This document shows, one piece after another, positions 8,380-16,998 of a stretch of 64,000 bases of DNA. Below the pieces are notes generated by a model, which ran no database searches, was not told where the DNA came from, and worked only from the letters and a program-made list of their open reading frames with translations. The stretch lies in NCBI RefSeq assembly GCF_947492645.1, contig NZ_CANLMZ010000015.1, positions 1 to 64,000 of the forward strand, read 5' to 3'. The DNA is from an uncultured Pontibacter sp. (lineage in GTDB: Bacteria; Bacteroidota; Bacteroidia; Cytophagales; Hymenobacteraceae). The translations under genes were made by a program, and so were the position numbers. The stretch's first letter is position 1; every line of letters starts with the position of its first letter.

Positions 8380-9435
8380 CTAATGCTGCAGAACCAAGTT
8401 TTCAACGGCGTCAACCCACATATCGTTGGAGTTAAGGCTTTCAACCAGTTGCCATTTTTCGCCGCCGGCCTCTAAAAACATTTCCTTAAACTCTTCGCCA
8501 ACTTCAATGGTGGTCTCAAGGCAATCTGCCACAAATGCCGGGCTATAAGCCAATACTTTTTTTATACCCTTTGCTGGCAAATCCTTAAGTATAAAATCGG
8601 TGTAAGGTTGCAACCAAGGGTCTTTGCCAAGCCTGGACTGGAATGCCACCGTGTACTGGTCTTCGCGCAAGCCTAATTGCTCGGCCAGCAGCCTTGATGT
8701 GGCAAAGCAGGAAGCACGGTAGCAGTATTTGTTGCGCTTGTTATAGCTGTTGCAGCAAGAGCCAAGTTTGCAGTAGCCGTGGTCGCTGCCTTTAAGTATG
8801 TGGCGCTCTGGCAGGCCGTGGTAGCTAAACACAACGTGGTCATACTTGTCCTGGGCCATGTGCTGCTTACCTAGTGTGGCAAAAGCATTTATAAAGCCAG
8901 GGTCGTCGCAGAACGAAGATATAAAGTTTATACTTGGTACAATCCACCAGTCTTTTACGATCTCCATTATTTTATCGTGCACAGAGCCAGTAGAGGCTGA
9001 GGCATACTGCGGGAAAAGTGGCAGTACAATAATACGGTCTACGCTTTGCTCGCGAAGCTCCTCAAGCGCACTTTTTATACTTGGGCTCTGGTAGCGCATG
9101 CCAAAAGCCACATGGTAGCTGTTGCCGAGCTTTGCCTGTAGCTTTTCCTGCAGGTCGCGGCCATGGTAAAGCAGCGGAGAGCCGCGTTCTGTCCAGAGCT
9201 CTTTATAAACTTTAGCAGACTTTGGTGCCCTGAAAGGCGCAATAACCCCATTTATGAGGGCATATCGTGCAATAGCAGGTATATCGATCACGCGCTTGTC
9301 CAGTAAGAACTCGCGCAGGTATTTTCTTACATCAGGCGTGTTTGGAGTATCCGGTGTGCCTAGGTTTACCAGTAAAACACCAATTTTGCCGCTCGTTTTC
9401 TTGTTCATTAAACTACTTGTCTTCTTCTGGGTCAC
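8380..9435 (-). CDS. hemH: Ferrochelatase
   Basis: A 351-aa ferrochelatase that inserts Fe2+ into protoporphyrin IX (or coproporphyrin III) at the end of haem synthesis. Motifs: N-terminal GVLLVNLGTPDTP; the metal-site histidine region FSYHGLPERH; and the catalytic glutamate in DCLETTIEVGEEF. A cysteine-rich stretch at about residues 222-243 (CKLGSCC...CYRASC) follows the HGLPERH motif. Cysteine-containing inserts at this point occur in many bacterial ferrochelatases and may bind a metal or cluster (inference). MTQKK at 9435 or MNKKTSG at 9408 are possible starts. It stands alone on the minus strand. Confidence 0.94.
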   Translation of the reverse strand: MTQKKTSSLMNKKTSGKIGVLLVNLGTPDTPNTPDVRKYLREFLLDKRVIDIPAIARYALINGVIAPFRAPKSAKVYKELWTERGSPLLYHGRDLQEKLQAKLGNSYHVAFGMRYQSPSIKSALEELREQSVDRIIVLPLFPQYASASTGSVHDKIMEIVKDWWIVPSINFISSFCDDPGFINAFATLGKQHMAQDKYDHVVFSYHGLPERHILKGSDHGYCKLGSCCNSYNKRNKYCYRASCFATSRLLAEQLGLREDQYTVAFQSRLGKDPWLQPYTDFILKDLPAKGIKKVLAYSPAFVADCLETTIEVGEEFKEMFLEAGGEKWQLVESLNSNDMWVDAVENLVLQH

Positions 9436-9645
9436 AAAGATACAAACTATAAGTCGTTTGTTGTAAATCGATATTATCTATAAGCAGATAGAGAAGCAAC
9501 TGCATGTGGTAAAGCAAGAAGTGTAGTATAATGTTTGCAACCAGAGTATAAATATTTGCCTGGCCCGCGCAAAGTATAAACGTTATCCATCACCCGCTCA
9601 TTTACAATAATTTAGACATTCTGCCGCAGTCTCGTAAAAAAGAAG

Positions 9646-9653
9646 TAATTTTG
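9646..9653 (+). promoter_or_regulatory. TAnnTTTG promoter element upstream of era
   Basis: TAATTTTG followed by C lies about 20 nt before the era start and matches the Bacteroidota -7 element, giving a very short leader. The -33 box is poorly matched. The same octamer precedes glmM. Confidence 0.4.
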
Positions 9654-9673
9654 CATCCTTAAATTTTAAGAGT

Positions 9674-10561
9674 ATGGCCGAAACACATCATAAAGCCGGA
9701 TTTGTAAGTATAGTGGGTAAGCCAAACGTGGGTAAATCAACGTTGATGAATGCGCTGGTAGGGGAAAAACTCTCTATCATCACGTCAAAAGCACAAACCA
9801 CGCGGCACCGCATCATGGGTATTTTAAATGGGGATGATTTCCAGATTGTGTATTCTGATACGCCTGGTATCATTAAACCACAGTATGCCCTGCACGAACA
9901 GATGATGAGCTTTGTGCGCACCTCCCTGGAAGATGCCGATGTTATACTTTTCGTGACGGATATTTATGAGAAGCACGACGAGGATGATGTAATTAAGCGC
10001 TTGCAGCACGCAGATGTGCCCATACTTTTGCTGATAAACAAGATTGACCAGGCCACAGAAGAAGAGGTAAACGAGAAAGTAGCTTACTGGCAGGAGAAAA
10101 TGAATCCTACAGAAATCCTGCCTATCTCGGCGCTGCACAACTTTGGCTTAGACCACTTGTTTGGCCGCCTGCTTCATTTTTTGCCAGAACATCCGGCCTT
10201 TTACCCTAAAGATGAACTGACTGATAAGCCTGAGCGTTTCTTTGTGTCGGAGATTATCCGGGAGAAGATCTTCCTGAACTACAAAAAAGAAATTCCTTAT
10301 GCCTGTGAGGTAGTGATAGAGGAGTTTAAGGAAGAAGAGGAGATCATTCGTATCAGGGCGGAGATAAGCGTGGAGCGCAGAAGCCAAAAGGGTATTGTGA
10401 TTGGCAACAAAGGCGAGGCGCTGAAAAAAGTAGGTACCCAGGCCCGCATTGATATGGAACAGTTCTTCCAGAAAAAGATATTTCTTGATTTGTATGTGCG
10501 CGTGAACGAAAACTGGCGAACCGACCAAAAGCTGCTTAGGCGCTTCGGTTACAGCGAGTAA
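9674..10561 (+). CDS. era: GTPase Era
   Basis: A 295-aa Era-type GTPase that binds the 3' end of 16S rRNA and helps 30S ribosome maturation. The G domain shows G1 GKPNVGKST (about 15-23), the TTR switch I, G3 SDTPG, G4 NKID and G5 ISAL. The C-terminal KH RNA-binding domain follows, with VIGNKGEALKKVG. The length matches the family. It is 69 nt upstream of der on the same strand, so two ribosome-assembly GTPases are probably cotranscribed. Ile-Leu pairs in VILF are written with the iterated word TATACTT. Confidence 0.96.
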   Translation: MAETHHKAGFVSIVGKPNVGKSTLMNALVGEKLSIITSKAQTTRHRIMGILNGDDFQIVYSDTPGIIKPQYALHEQMMSFVRTSLEDADVILFVTDIYEKHDEDDVIKRLQHADVPILLLINKIDQATEEEVNEKVAYWQEKMNPTEILPISALHNFGLDHLFGRLLHFLPEHPAFYPKDELTDKPERFFVSEIIREKIFLNYKKEIPYACEVVIEEFKEEEEIIRIRAEISVERRSQKGIVIGNKGEALKKVGTQARIDMEQFFQKKIFLDLYVRVNENWRTDQKLLRRFGYSE

Positions 10562-10630
10562 ATAGGCGCACAGTATAAAGCTTCGGGGCAAGGTGCTCCG
10601 GGGGCACTTTAACTATTTTATTTTTATTCG

Positions 10631-11944
10631 ATGTCATCAAACATCATCGCGATTGTAGGTCGCCCAAACGTGGGTAAGTCCACGCTATTTAACCGCTTAA
10701 TTGGCCAGCGTAAGGCCATTATGGACAACGTAAGCGGCGTAACCCGCGACAGAAGCTACGGCCACGGCGAGTGGTGCGGTAAATTTTATACTGTAATAGA
10801 CACCGGTGGCTATGTACACGGCTCCGACGATATTTTTGAAACAGAGATTAACCGACAAGTAGAACTGGCCATGAACGAGGCCGATGTTATACTTTTTATG
10901 GTTGACGTAGATGCTGGTTTAACCGGCCTGGATGAGGAATTTGCCAACGTACTTCGCCGCTCTAAAAAGCCAATTTATGTAGTAGCCAATAAAGCCGATA
11001 CGAATGCGCGTATGCACCAGATGGGTGAGTTTTATGCATTGGGTGTAGGCGAAGAGATTTACCCGATATCGTCTCAGAACGGATCAGGTACAGGCGAATT
11101 GCTGGATGAGGTTGTAAAACACTTTAAAGACGACGGCATAGAAGATCCGGATGCAGGAATTCCGAAGATTGCTGTGTTAGGCCGTCCAAATGCTGGTAAG
11201 TCTTCGTTTGTAAACCTATTGCTAGGCGAAGAACGAAACATAGTAACAGACTTAGCCGGTACTACCCGTGATGCGATTCACTCACGTTACAACGCTTTTG
11301 GTAAAGAGTTTATAATTGTAGATACTGCCGGTTTGCGCCGCAAGAGCAAAGTAAGCGAGGACATTGAGTTTTACTCGGTAATGCGCGCTATACGTGCCCT
11401 TGAAGATGCTGACGTATGTATTGTAATGCTGGATGCTACCCGCGGTATCGAGGCGCAGGACGTAAACATTATTACACTAGCCGAGAAAAACCGCAAAGGC
11501 ATAGTTATACTTGTAAACAAGTGGGACCTGGTGGAGAAGGACACAAACTCAACAAAAGAGTTTGAAGAAACCATTCTTGATCGCATTGCTCCAATAAAGT
11601 ATGTGCCGGTTATATTTACTTCCGTGGTTACTAAGCAGCGTATACACAAGGCTGTAGAGAAGGCGATGGAGGTATACGACAACAAAACGCGTAAAATATC
11701 TACGTCTAAGCTTAACGACCTGCTGTTGCCAGACATTGAGCGTTATCCGCCGCCAGCAATAAAAGGTAAGTTTGTGAAGATAAAGTATATCACGCAGTTG
11801 CCGACGCACAATCCAACGTTTGCGTTCTTCTGCAACTTGCCACAGTATATCAAGGAGCCATACATGCGTTACCTGGAAAACAGAATGCGTGAGCACTTTG
11901 GTTTTGAGGGAGTTCCGATTAAACTTATCTTCAGGAAAAAGTAG
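10631..11944 (+). CDS. der: Ribosome-associated GTPase Der (EngA)
   Basis: A 437-aa protein with two tandem G domains, the hallmark of Der/EngA, required for 50S subunit assembly. First domain: P-loop GRPNVGKST (about residues 8-16), DTGG and NKAD. Second domain: GRPNAGKSS (about 185), DTAGLRRKSK and NKWD. A C-terminal KH-like domain ends EGVPIKLIFRKK. Normal length. It follows era closely on the same strand. No clear terminator was seen before the downstream lipoprotein genes. Confidence 0.97.
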   Translation: MSSNIIAIVGRPNVGKSTLFNRLIGQRKAIMDNVSGVTRDRSYGHGEWCGKFYTVIDTGGYVHGSDDIFETEINRQVELAMNEADVILFMVDVDAGLTGLDEEFANVLRRSKKPIYVVANKADTNARMHQMGEFYALGVGEEIYPISSQNGSGTGELLDEVVKHFKDDGIEDPDAGIPKIAVLGRPNAGKSSFVNLLLGEERNIVTDLAGTTRDAIHSRYNAFGKEFIIVDTAGLRRKSKVSEDIEFYSVMRAIRALEDADVCIVMLDATRGIEAQDVNIITLAEKNRKGIVILVNKWDLVEKDTNSTKEFEETILDRIAPIKYVPVIFTSVVTKQRIHKAVEKAMEVYDNKTRKISTSKLNDLLLPDIERYPPPAIKGKFVKIKYITQLPTHNPTFAFFCNLPQYIKEPYMRYLENRMREHFGFEGVPIKLIFRKK

Positions 11945-12012
11945 TGTTTGATTAGGATATTAGAATATAGTATTATATTTGTCTCTTCATTTCATTAAAA
12001 CACTAAAACATC

Positions 12013-12195
12013 ATGAAAAAAGTATTCGGTTTACTATTTGTTGCTGGTCTTTTCGCATTCGCATCTTGCAACAACGCAGAAGAGACTGCTACTGAAGTAG
12101 AAACTACTGAAGAGACTGTAGTAGAAGAAGCTCCGGTTATGGAGGAAGACACTACTACTGTTCCTGTTGACACTACTCAAACTCCAGCTGAGTAA
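12013..12195 (+). CDS. Small acidic lipoprotein 1 of a tandem trio
   Basis: A 60-aa predicted lipoprotein. The signal peptide is MKKVFGLLFVAG followed by the lipobox FAFASC (Cys19). The mature part of about 41 residues is almost entirely Glu, Asp, Thr, Val and Pro, with no basic residue. Two very similar genes follow at 12387 and 12662, so this is a tandem paralogue family. Function unknown; the mature part would be a disordered polyanion in the periplasm or on the outer membrane. A strong terminator closes the gene, so each copy seems to be a separate transcript. Confidence 0.75.
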   Translation: MKKVFGLLFVAGLFAFASCNNAEETATEVETTEETVVEEAPVMEEDTTTVPVDTTQTPAE

Positions 12196-12231
12196 TTAAC
12201 AGCAGAAACCACCCGGCGCATGGCCGGGAAA

Positions 12232-12263
12232 CCGAAAGGCACCCCTAACAGGGTGCCTTTCGG
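12232..12263 (+). terminator. Terminator after lipoprotein 1
   Basis: A perfect 13-bp stem CCGAAAGGCACCC/GGGTGCCTTTCGG with a 6-nt loop, followed by CGTTTTA. Directly after it comes TTTTATAC-A-GTATAAAA (12266-12282), an inverted pair of the iterated AGTATA word. Confidence 0.9.
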
Positions 12264-12386
12264 CGTTTTATACAGTATAAAAAAACTATATTCAGATAAA
12301 CGCGTATTGTTTTTCGTGTTTCTGCCTTGGCAGCATACACACCTGCAAAACTGCAGCGAGTATGTTATTTTTAAACAGACCAGAAT

Positions 12387-12563
12387 ATGAAAAAAGTACT
12401 TTATGTGTTTGCAATGGCTGGGTTTTTCGGCTTTGCTTCCTGCGACTCTCCGGCTGAAGAAAGAGCCGAGGACAGAGTAGAGGAGATGGAAGACCAGGCT
12501 GAGGAAACCGCTGATCAACTTGAAGATGCGGCAGAGGACGCCGACACAACAGTTATCGAATAG
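12387..12563 (+). CDS. Small acidic lipoprotein 2 (58 aa)
   Basis: A 58-aa gene that falls below common length cut-offs. It encodes MKKVLYVFAMAGFFGFASC, a lipoprotein signal with lipobox Cys19. About 39 acidic residues follow, with a helical pattern (EERAEDRVEEMEDQAEE). It has the same signal-peptide design, the same Cys position and the same composition as the neighbours at 12013 and 12662. It is most like the 12662 gene (both carry LYVFA and FASCD). Real coding status is supported by that conservation between paralogues. Function unknown. Confidence 0.75.
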   Translation: MKKVLYVFAMAGFFGFASCDSPAEERAEDRVEEMEDQAEETADQLEDAAEDADTTVIE

Positions 12564-12661
12564 CTAAAGGCTACCTGCTTGCAGCGGCTGTAAATAACAA
12601 AGGCTAAAGCAATACGGGTAGTTACAAGTATAAATCAATGATTAATTTTAAAAGAGAAACC

Positions 12662-12868
12662 ATGAAAAAGTTACTATATGTTTTTGCAATCGGAGGCTTG
12701 TTCACATTTGCCTCATGCGACTCTAATACAGAAAACAGAACCGAAGAAGGAATGGAAGAAGTAGGGGATGGAGCTGACGAATTAGGTGATGATATTGAAG
12801 AAGGTGCCGAAGATGTAGGAGATGGAATAGAAGAGGGCGCTGAAGAAGTAAAAGACGAAGTGCAATAA
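12662..12868 (+). CDS. Small acidic lipoprotein 3 with 11-residue repeats
   Basis: A 68-aa predicted lipoprotein: MKKLLYVFAIGGLFTFASC, lipobox Cys19. The mature part consists of imperfect 11-residue units such as IEEGAEDVGDG / IEEGAEEVKDE. An 11-residue period is typical of long amphipathic helices (apolipoprotein- or LEA-like). The frame is open from 12638, but MKKLLYVFA matches the paralogues and is taken as the start. A very strong terminator follows 13 nt after the stop. Function unknown. Confidence 0.75.
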   Translation: MKKLLYVFAIGGLFTFASCDSNTENRTEEGMEEVGDGADELGDDIEEGAEDVGDGIEEGAEEVKDEVQ

Positions 12869-12881
12869 GCACACGCAACTT

Positions 12882-12921
12882 AAACAGAAAGAGGACCTGC
12901 TTCAAGGTCCTCTTTCTGTTT
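12882..12921 (+). terminator. Bidirectional terminator
   Basis: A perfect 17-bp stem (AAACAGAAAGAGGACCT and its complement) with loop GCTTCA and T tracts. It lies between lipoprotein 3 (plus) and the convergent gene ending at 12929 (minus). Confidence 0.92.
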
Positions 12922-12928
12922 TTATAGG

Positions 12929-13498
12929 CTAAGGCCCCAGCCGTTTTTGTATCAGGCTGTTTACTAAGGCAAATAAACGCTTGGGAGTATAAGTGCGCCA
13001 ATAAATATCGTCTAGGTTGCCACCAGAGTTTATATAAGAGTCTAAGTTGAAGTTGCGCATCTCGCTCAGTACAAAATCGCGGAAGCCAAGTGCTGCAATC
13101 CAGCCTTCTTCCACGTCCTCAAACCATTCTTCGTAATACGAGTCGTCGGAGCCATGAAAGTTAAAGACATTCTCGCCGATAAGTATAAAATGCTTGATGC
13201 CCTCAGCCACTAACGGGTCAATAATGTTGCGTTTCAGGCTCATGATGTCGTTGTTCAACGTGTCGTTCCACTCTCCGATAAACTCAATCACGGCAAACCC
13301 CAGATCGTAGTCCGCAAAAAGTATTTTTATAAAAAGTGTCTCAGAGTCAATATCGTCCCATTGCGGATGGATGTAGTAGCCGTATATGGTATTGGTGTAG
13401 GACAAAAGGTTATTTTCTGCTCCAAATAATGGTGAGCGTGGGTCTTCAGAAGCTGTGTAATGCTCTAGCCAATTATAAAAGGGTTCTATCTCGTGCAT
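12929..13498 (-). CDS. Hypothetical cytoplasmic protein, 189 aa
   Basis: An unrecognised 189-aa protein rich in aromatic and acidic residues (MHEIEPFYNWLEHYTASEDP). It has no signal peptide and no membrane segment. The composition (many Trp, Tyr, Phe, Asp and Glu) and regular alternation suggest a soluble alpha/beta domain. Segment FADYDLGFAVIEFIGEWND looks like a core strand-helix. It is alone on the minus strand, convergent with the lipoprotein trio. Codon use and length support a real gene; no function is proposed. Confidence 0.7.
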   Translation of the reverse strand: MHEIEPFYNWLEHYTASEDPRSPLFGAENNLLSYTNTIYGYYIHPQWDDIDSETLFIKILFADYDLGFAVIEFIGEWNDTLNNDIMSLKRNIIDPLVAEGIKHFILIGENVFNFHGSDDSYYEEWFEDVEEGWIAALGFRDFVLSEMRNFNLDSYINSGGNLDDIYWRTYTPKRLFALVNSLIQKRLGP

Positions 13499-13703
13499 AA
13501 ATATTCTGTTGATACTGGCAGACGCTATAGTGCATCTGCTTACTTTACTTTAAAGGCACCGGCAAAGTTGATGCTTTTAGCTTAAATTTAAAGTATGAAA
13601 CTAATCTGGCCGAAACCGTTTTTAAAATATAAGCGATAGAGGTAAAACAACGTTATACTTGTACCAATTGATTAATTCGCTCCTTTAAAACCTGATTTCT
13701 ATC

Positions 13704-14768
13704 ATGATAAACAATTTTTTTACGCTTATCCGTTCTGCTGCATTGCTGCTTTTTTTGCTTTTGGCAACCACGGTTTCTGCCAATGATACAGATTATACTA
13801 AAGAATATTATCCAACTATCAACCAGGCGGAGTTAAGCATACTGCAGAAGGATTATGCTACAGCCTTGACGTTATACCAGGCGGCATTTAAGGCGGTACC
13901 AAGCCCTTTTGCCCGCGATTATTATAATGCAGCAGTTTGCGCGATGCTATTGAAAGATAAAAAACAATCTGTGGTATACCTGGAGCAGCTGGCAACAAAA
14001 GGCGTAAGTATAGATTACTTAGGAAAGCAGCCGGTTTTCGATTCGTTGAAAACCACAAAGCAATGGCGAAAATTTAAACGCAAGTACCCAAAGTACCGGA
14101 AGCAGTACGACAGGCAGGTAAACCTGGACCTGCGCGCCGACCTTGATGAGCTTTATGCCCGGGATCAGTACTTCAGACAGGCTGAAGGAGGTTTGCGAGT
14201 ATATGGTGACACTCTTCGTAAAATAGAAAAAGCCAACACAGAGCAGTTTCTGGCGTGGGTAGAGAAGTATGGTTTTCCAGGCGAGTCGCTGGTAGGAGTA
14301 GGAGATACGCTGGAGCATTTGCCGCGCTTTAGTATAATTATACAGCGCCAGACAAAAGCCAGAAAGGGACATGATTTTACAGGAGTTCTAAAAGAGGCTG
14401 TGCAGCAGGGCAGGATCAGCCCGCAAGCAGCAGCTTACTTGCTGGAGCAGCAGGCAGGTGCAAGTAAGTATGGCTCTAAGGCTTTTGTAAAAGTTAGCTG
14501 CAACACCTGCGAGGATAAGAAGCCGCTGCGTAACATGGACCGTTACCTGGAAGAAAAACGCTCTGCAAAAGAGACAGAAAGTATAAATGCGCGCCGAAAG
14601 AAGTTAGGGCTTGAAACGCTGGAAGATTACAAGAAGAAAGTGCTTTATAGTATGGATGATAAGCGGTTTAAGCTAAACTACGATTGGTCTGTGGTAAACT
14701 ACCAGGTGCCAAGCACAGAAGCCGCTAAAATAATGATGGAGCGTTTTGTTGTTGCAGATGCAGAATAA
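13704..14768 (+). CDS. Secreted TPR-like protein
   Basis: A 354-aa protein with a signal peptide (MINNFFTLIRSAALLLFLLL, probable cleavage after TVSA). Residues about 35-110 look like two TPR-type helical hairpins (QAELSILQKDYATALTLYQ, DYYNAAVCAMLLKDKKQSVV). The C-terminal half includes QGRISPQAAAYLLEQQ and DRYLEEKRSAKE, resembling domains of unknown function found in Bacteroidota exported proteins (DUF6624-like; family assignment uncertain). A CxxC motif (CNTC) lies near residue 266. It probably acts in the periplasm. A terminator follows 22 nt after the stop. Confidence 0.75.
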   Translation: MINNFFTLIRSAALLLFLLLATTVSANDTDYTKEYYPTINQAELSILQKDYATALTLYQAAFKAVPSPFARDYYNAAVCAMLLKDKKQSVVYLEQLATKGVSIDYLGKQPVFDSLKTTKQWRKFKRKYPKYRKQYDRQVNLDLRADLDELYARDQYFRQAEGGLRVYGDTLRKIEKANTEQFLAWVEKYGFPGESLVGVGDTLEHLPRFSIIIQRQTKARKGHDFTGVLKEAVQQGRISPQAAAYLLEQQAGASKYGSKAFVKVSCNTCEDKKPLRNMDRYLEEKRSAKETESINARRKKLGLETLEDYKKKVLYSMDDKRFKLNYDWSVVNYQVPSTEAAKIMMERFVVADAE

Positions 14769-14789
14769 CTAGAGTTGACTTATACTTAG

Positions 14790-14829
14790 GCGGGAGTAAA
14801 AGCAAGTAGGCTGTTACTCCCGCTTTTTT
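14790..14829 (+). terminator. Terminator after the TPR-like gene
   Basis: A 10-bp stem GCGGGAGTAA/TTACTCCCGC with a 14-nt loop and a run of T. It is preceded directly by a TATACTT word. Confidence 0.85.
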
Positions 14830-14830
14830 A

Positions 14831-15649
14831 TTAACTACACTCGTTACCGTTTTTATAAGCCTCCATAGCAGCCCGCACACTCCCGAATTTCTTTAGCAAT
14901 GCAGCCGCCTCTGGCCGTGTAAGGTTTAACTCTTCCATCACCATTCGTGTGCCCCGGTCAACGAGCTTCACATTAGATAGCTGCATATCTACCATTTTAT
15001 TGCCCTTTATCCTGCCAAGCTTTATCATAACAGAAGTGGTAAGCATGTTTAAGGCAAGTTTTTGTGCTGTGCCGGCTTTCATGCGGGTGCTACCGGTTAC
15101 AAACTCAGGGCCTGTAACTATTTCTACAGGATAATCTGCCTCAGCTGCTACAGCACTACCAGCATTGCAAACAATGCAACCTGTAGTAATACCTTGCGCA
15201 CGACACTCTTTCATGCCTCCTATCACATAGGGAGTTCGGCCAGATGCGGCTATACCCACCACAATGTCTTTAGAAGTGATGTTGTGTTGCTGCAGGTCTT
15301 TCCAAGCTTGTGCTTCGTCGTCTTCAGCAAACTCGACTGCTTTCCGGATGGCTGTGTCGCCGCCTGCTATCAGGCCCACTACCATGCCATGTGGTACGCC
15401 ATACGTTGGAGGGCATTCTGAAGCATCCACTATCCCTAAGCGACCGCTTGTACCGGCACCAATATAAAACAAGCGCCCTCCTTCTTGTAGCTTTGCTACA
15501 GTAGCTTCTACTAACCGTTCTAGTTGTGGTATGGCGGCTTCAATGGCTATCGGAACCGTTTTGTCTTCGCGGTTTATGTTGTTCAATAGCTCCCGGATGC
15601 TCATTTGCTCCAGGCTATCGTAATAAGAAGCCGACTCGGTAGTAGACAT
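14831..15649 (-). CDS. murQ: N-acetylmuramic acid 6-phosphate etherase
   Basis: A 272-aa MurQ etherase that cleaves the lactyl ether of MurNAc-6-P to give GlcNAc-6-P and D-lactate in peptidoglycan recycling. The SIS domain shows YIGAGTSGRLGIVDASECPP and GIAASGRTPYVIGGM; further on there is VTGPEFVTGSTRMKAGTAQK, all typical of MurQ. Slightly shorter than E. coli MurQ (298 aa). It is 39 nt downstream of the sugar-kinase gene on the same strand, so the two are a functional pair (kinase then etherase). Confidence 0.95.
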   Translation of the reverse strand: MSTTESASYYDSLEQMSIRELLNNINREDKTVPIAIEAAIPQLERLVEATVAKLQEGGRLFYIGAGTSGRLGIVDASECPPTYGVPHGMVVGLIAGGDTAIRKAVEFAEDDEAQAWKDLQQHNITSKDIVVGIAASGRTPYVIGGMKECRAQGITTGCIVCNAGSAVAAEADYPVEIVTGPEFVTGSTRMKAGTAQKLALNMLTTSVMIKLGRIKGNKMVDMQLSNVKLVDRGTRMVMEELNLTRPEAAALLKKFGSVRAAMEAYKNGNECS

Positions 15650-15688
15650 GGGTATGCTTAAAGTAATGTAAAAACGGTAACCTCTATT

Positions 15689-16564
15689 CTATTTTGTGCT
15701 GTTAGGAGTGCCAAACGCCTGCAGCAACTCCTGGTGGTAAAGTATCATGCCCTCGCTTGGCGTGCTTAATATCCGGCCCAGGGTAATACCGTATTTTTTT
15801 GCCACCTGCTTCAGGGTATCCGAAAAATGGTAAGCAATGGAGCCCACAAAGTGCACCGGCAGTTCAGCAAATTTATCGTATTTGGTAATGTGGCATTCAA
15901 AGAACTCGGAGAAGTTCTCATAGATCATGGCTTTAATTACCGGGTGCTGGCGTTTCTCGTGCATAAATTTTGCAAAAGATGCCATGTAACGGCTAGGTAC
16001 GGTACTGCCATATACTTCATCTAAAATTCCGTCTTTGGTTAAATTAAAGCGGTTCTTTAGTGATTGAGCCAATTCATCCGGAAGCTCACGGTACAGATAT
16101 GCTTTGATCAGTAACTTACCCATATACGCTCCGCTGCCCTCATCGCCTAGCAAAAAGCCAAGCGAAGGCACATTATCCACAATGTCTTTTCCGTCATACA
16201 AGCAGGAGTTGGAGCCTGTGCCTAATATACCGGCAATACCAGGTTTGTGGCCGCATAAAGAGCGTGCAGCCCCCATTAAGTCATGGTCTACATGGATCTC
16301 AGAAGCGGGGAACGCTAATTTCAGGGCGTCTTCTACGCGCTTATTACGTTCCGGGGAGCTGCAGCCCGCGCCGTAGTAGTAAATGGCTTCTGGTGTTTTC
16401 TCCTTTAATTGAGGCAGCAGCGTGTCGTGCAGGGCTTGATAAATCTGGTCAGCGTCCTGGTACATTGGGTTGAAACCGATAGTTTGTACCTGGTCAAATG
16501 TTTCTGTGGCCGTAACCAGGCGCCAGTCAGTTTTGGTGGAGCCGCTGTCAGCGATTAAGATCAT
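15689..16564 (-). CDS. BadF/BcrA-type sugar kinase, probably MurNAc/GlcNAc kinase
   Basis: A 291-aa actin-fold (ASKHA) kinase of the N-acetylglucosamine kinase/BadF group. Phosphate-binding motifs are LIADSGSTKTDWRLV at the N-terminus and GILGTGSNSCLYDG and FLLGDEGSGAYMG in the middle. It is immediately upstream of murQ. In Tannerella forsythia a related kinase, MurK, in a murTKQ operon supplies MurNAc-6-P to MurQ. By this context the likely role here is phosphorylating MurNAc (perhaps also GlcNAc) released from cell wall. No transporter gene is next to the pair. Substrate preference is inferred. Confidence 0.85.
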   Translation of the reverse strand: MILIADSGSTKTDWRLVTATETFDQVQTIGFNPMYQDADQIYQALHDTLLPQLKEKTPEAIYYYGAGCSSPERNKRVEDALKLAFPASEIHVDHDLMGAARSLCGHKPGIAGILGTGSNSCLYDGKDIVDNVPSLGFLLGDEGSGAYMGKLLIKAYLYRELPDELAQSLKNRFNLTKDGILDEVYGSTVPSRYMASFAKFMHEKRQHPVIKAMIYENFSEFFECHITKYDKFAELPVHFVGSIAYHFSDTLKQVAKKYGITLGRILSTPSEGMILYHQELLQAFGTPNSTK

Positions 16565-16612
16565 AGTTTAAAAGTAAAAGTATTCCAGTTAATTATGATA
16601 GTCTGGTAGTAT

Positions 16613-16873
16613 TTACGTGATACTATTACGGTATACGGAGTTTTTTACCAAGCCTATCGCTTCAAATTTATCAAAAACATATTCAGTATGTGGCGCATCT
16701 TTTAACTCTTCGGTAAGGTCCTGCCCTGCCCAATGTTCGTAGTGGTTGCCGTTGCGCCATAACCTCGACTTCCTGACATCATAAATTATACCTTTATAGG
16801 CTACCCATACTTCATCACGGTCTTGCCCGTTGCGCGAGGCCAACTGCTGTAAAGTATATTCAGGTAAGTCCAT
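16613..16873 (-). CDS. Cytochrome b5-like haem/steroid-binding domain protein
   Basis: An 86-aa single-domain protein, MDLPEYTLQQLASRNGQDRD followed by VAYKGIIYDVRKSRLW. This is the cytochrome b5 fold opening (YTLQELA..., W.A..G.VYDV...W). In place of the classical HPGG haem loop there is NGNHYEHWAGQDLTEELKDAPH, a pattern of short bacterial b5-like proteins with candidate histidine ligands. No signal peptide or anchor, so cytosolic. It lies 48 nt upstream of the sugar kinase on the same strand. Haem binding is plausible but not proven by sequence alone. Confidence 0.8.
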   Translation of the reverse strand: MDLPEYTLQQLASRNGQDRDEVWVAYKGIIYDVRKSRLWRNGNHYEHWAGQDLTEELKDAPHTEYVFDKFEAIGLVKNSVYRNSIT

Positions 16874-16998
16874 GCTTGTGTTTAATGCAGTTGAAAGCAG
16901 CTTTAGTAAATGCCACTTTTATGCAGTTGTTTAGATATAAGGCCTACAAAGTATAAATATTGCTCCCCTTTTCAAAGAACAAAATAGTACATTTCCAG

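Noticed and set aside
12177..13001. Several minus-strand ORFs of 85-113 aa opposite the small lipoproteins
   Set aside because: They run across terminators and are antisense to the three conserved acidic lipoprotein genes.
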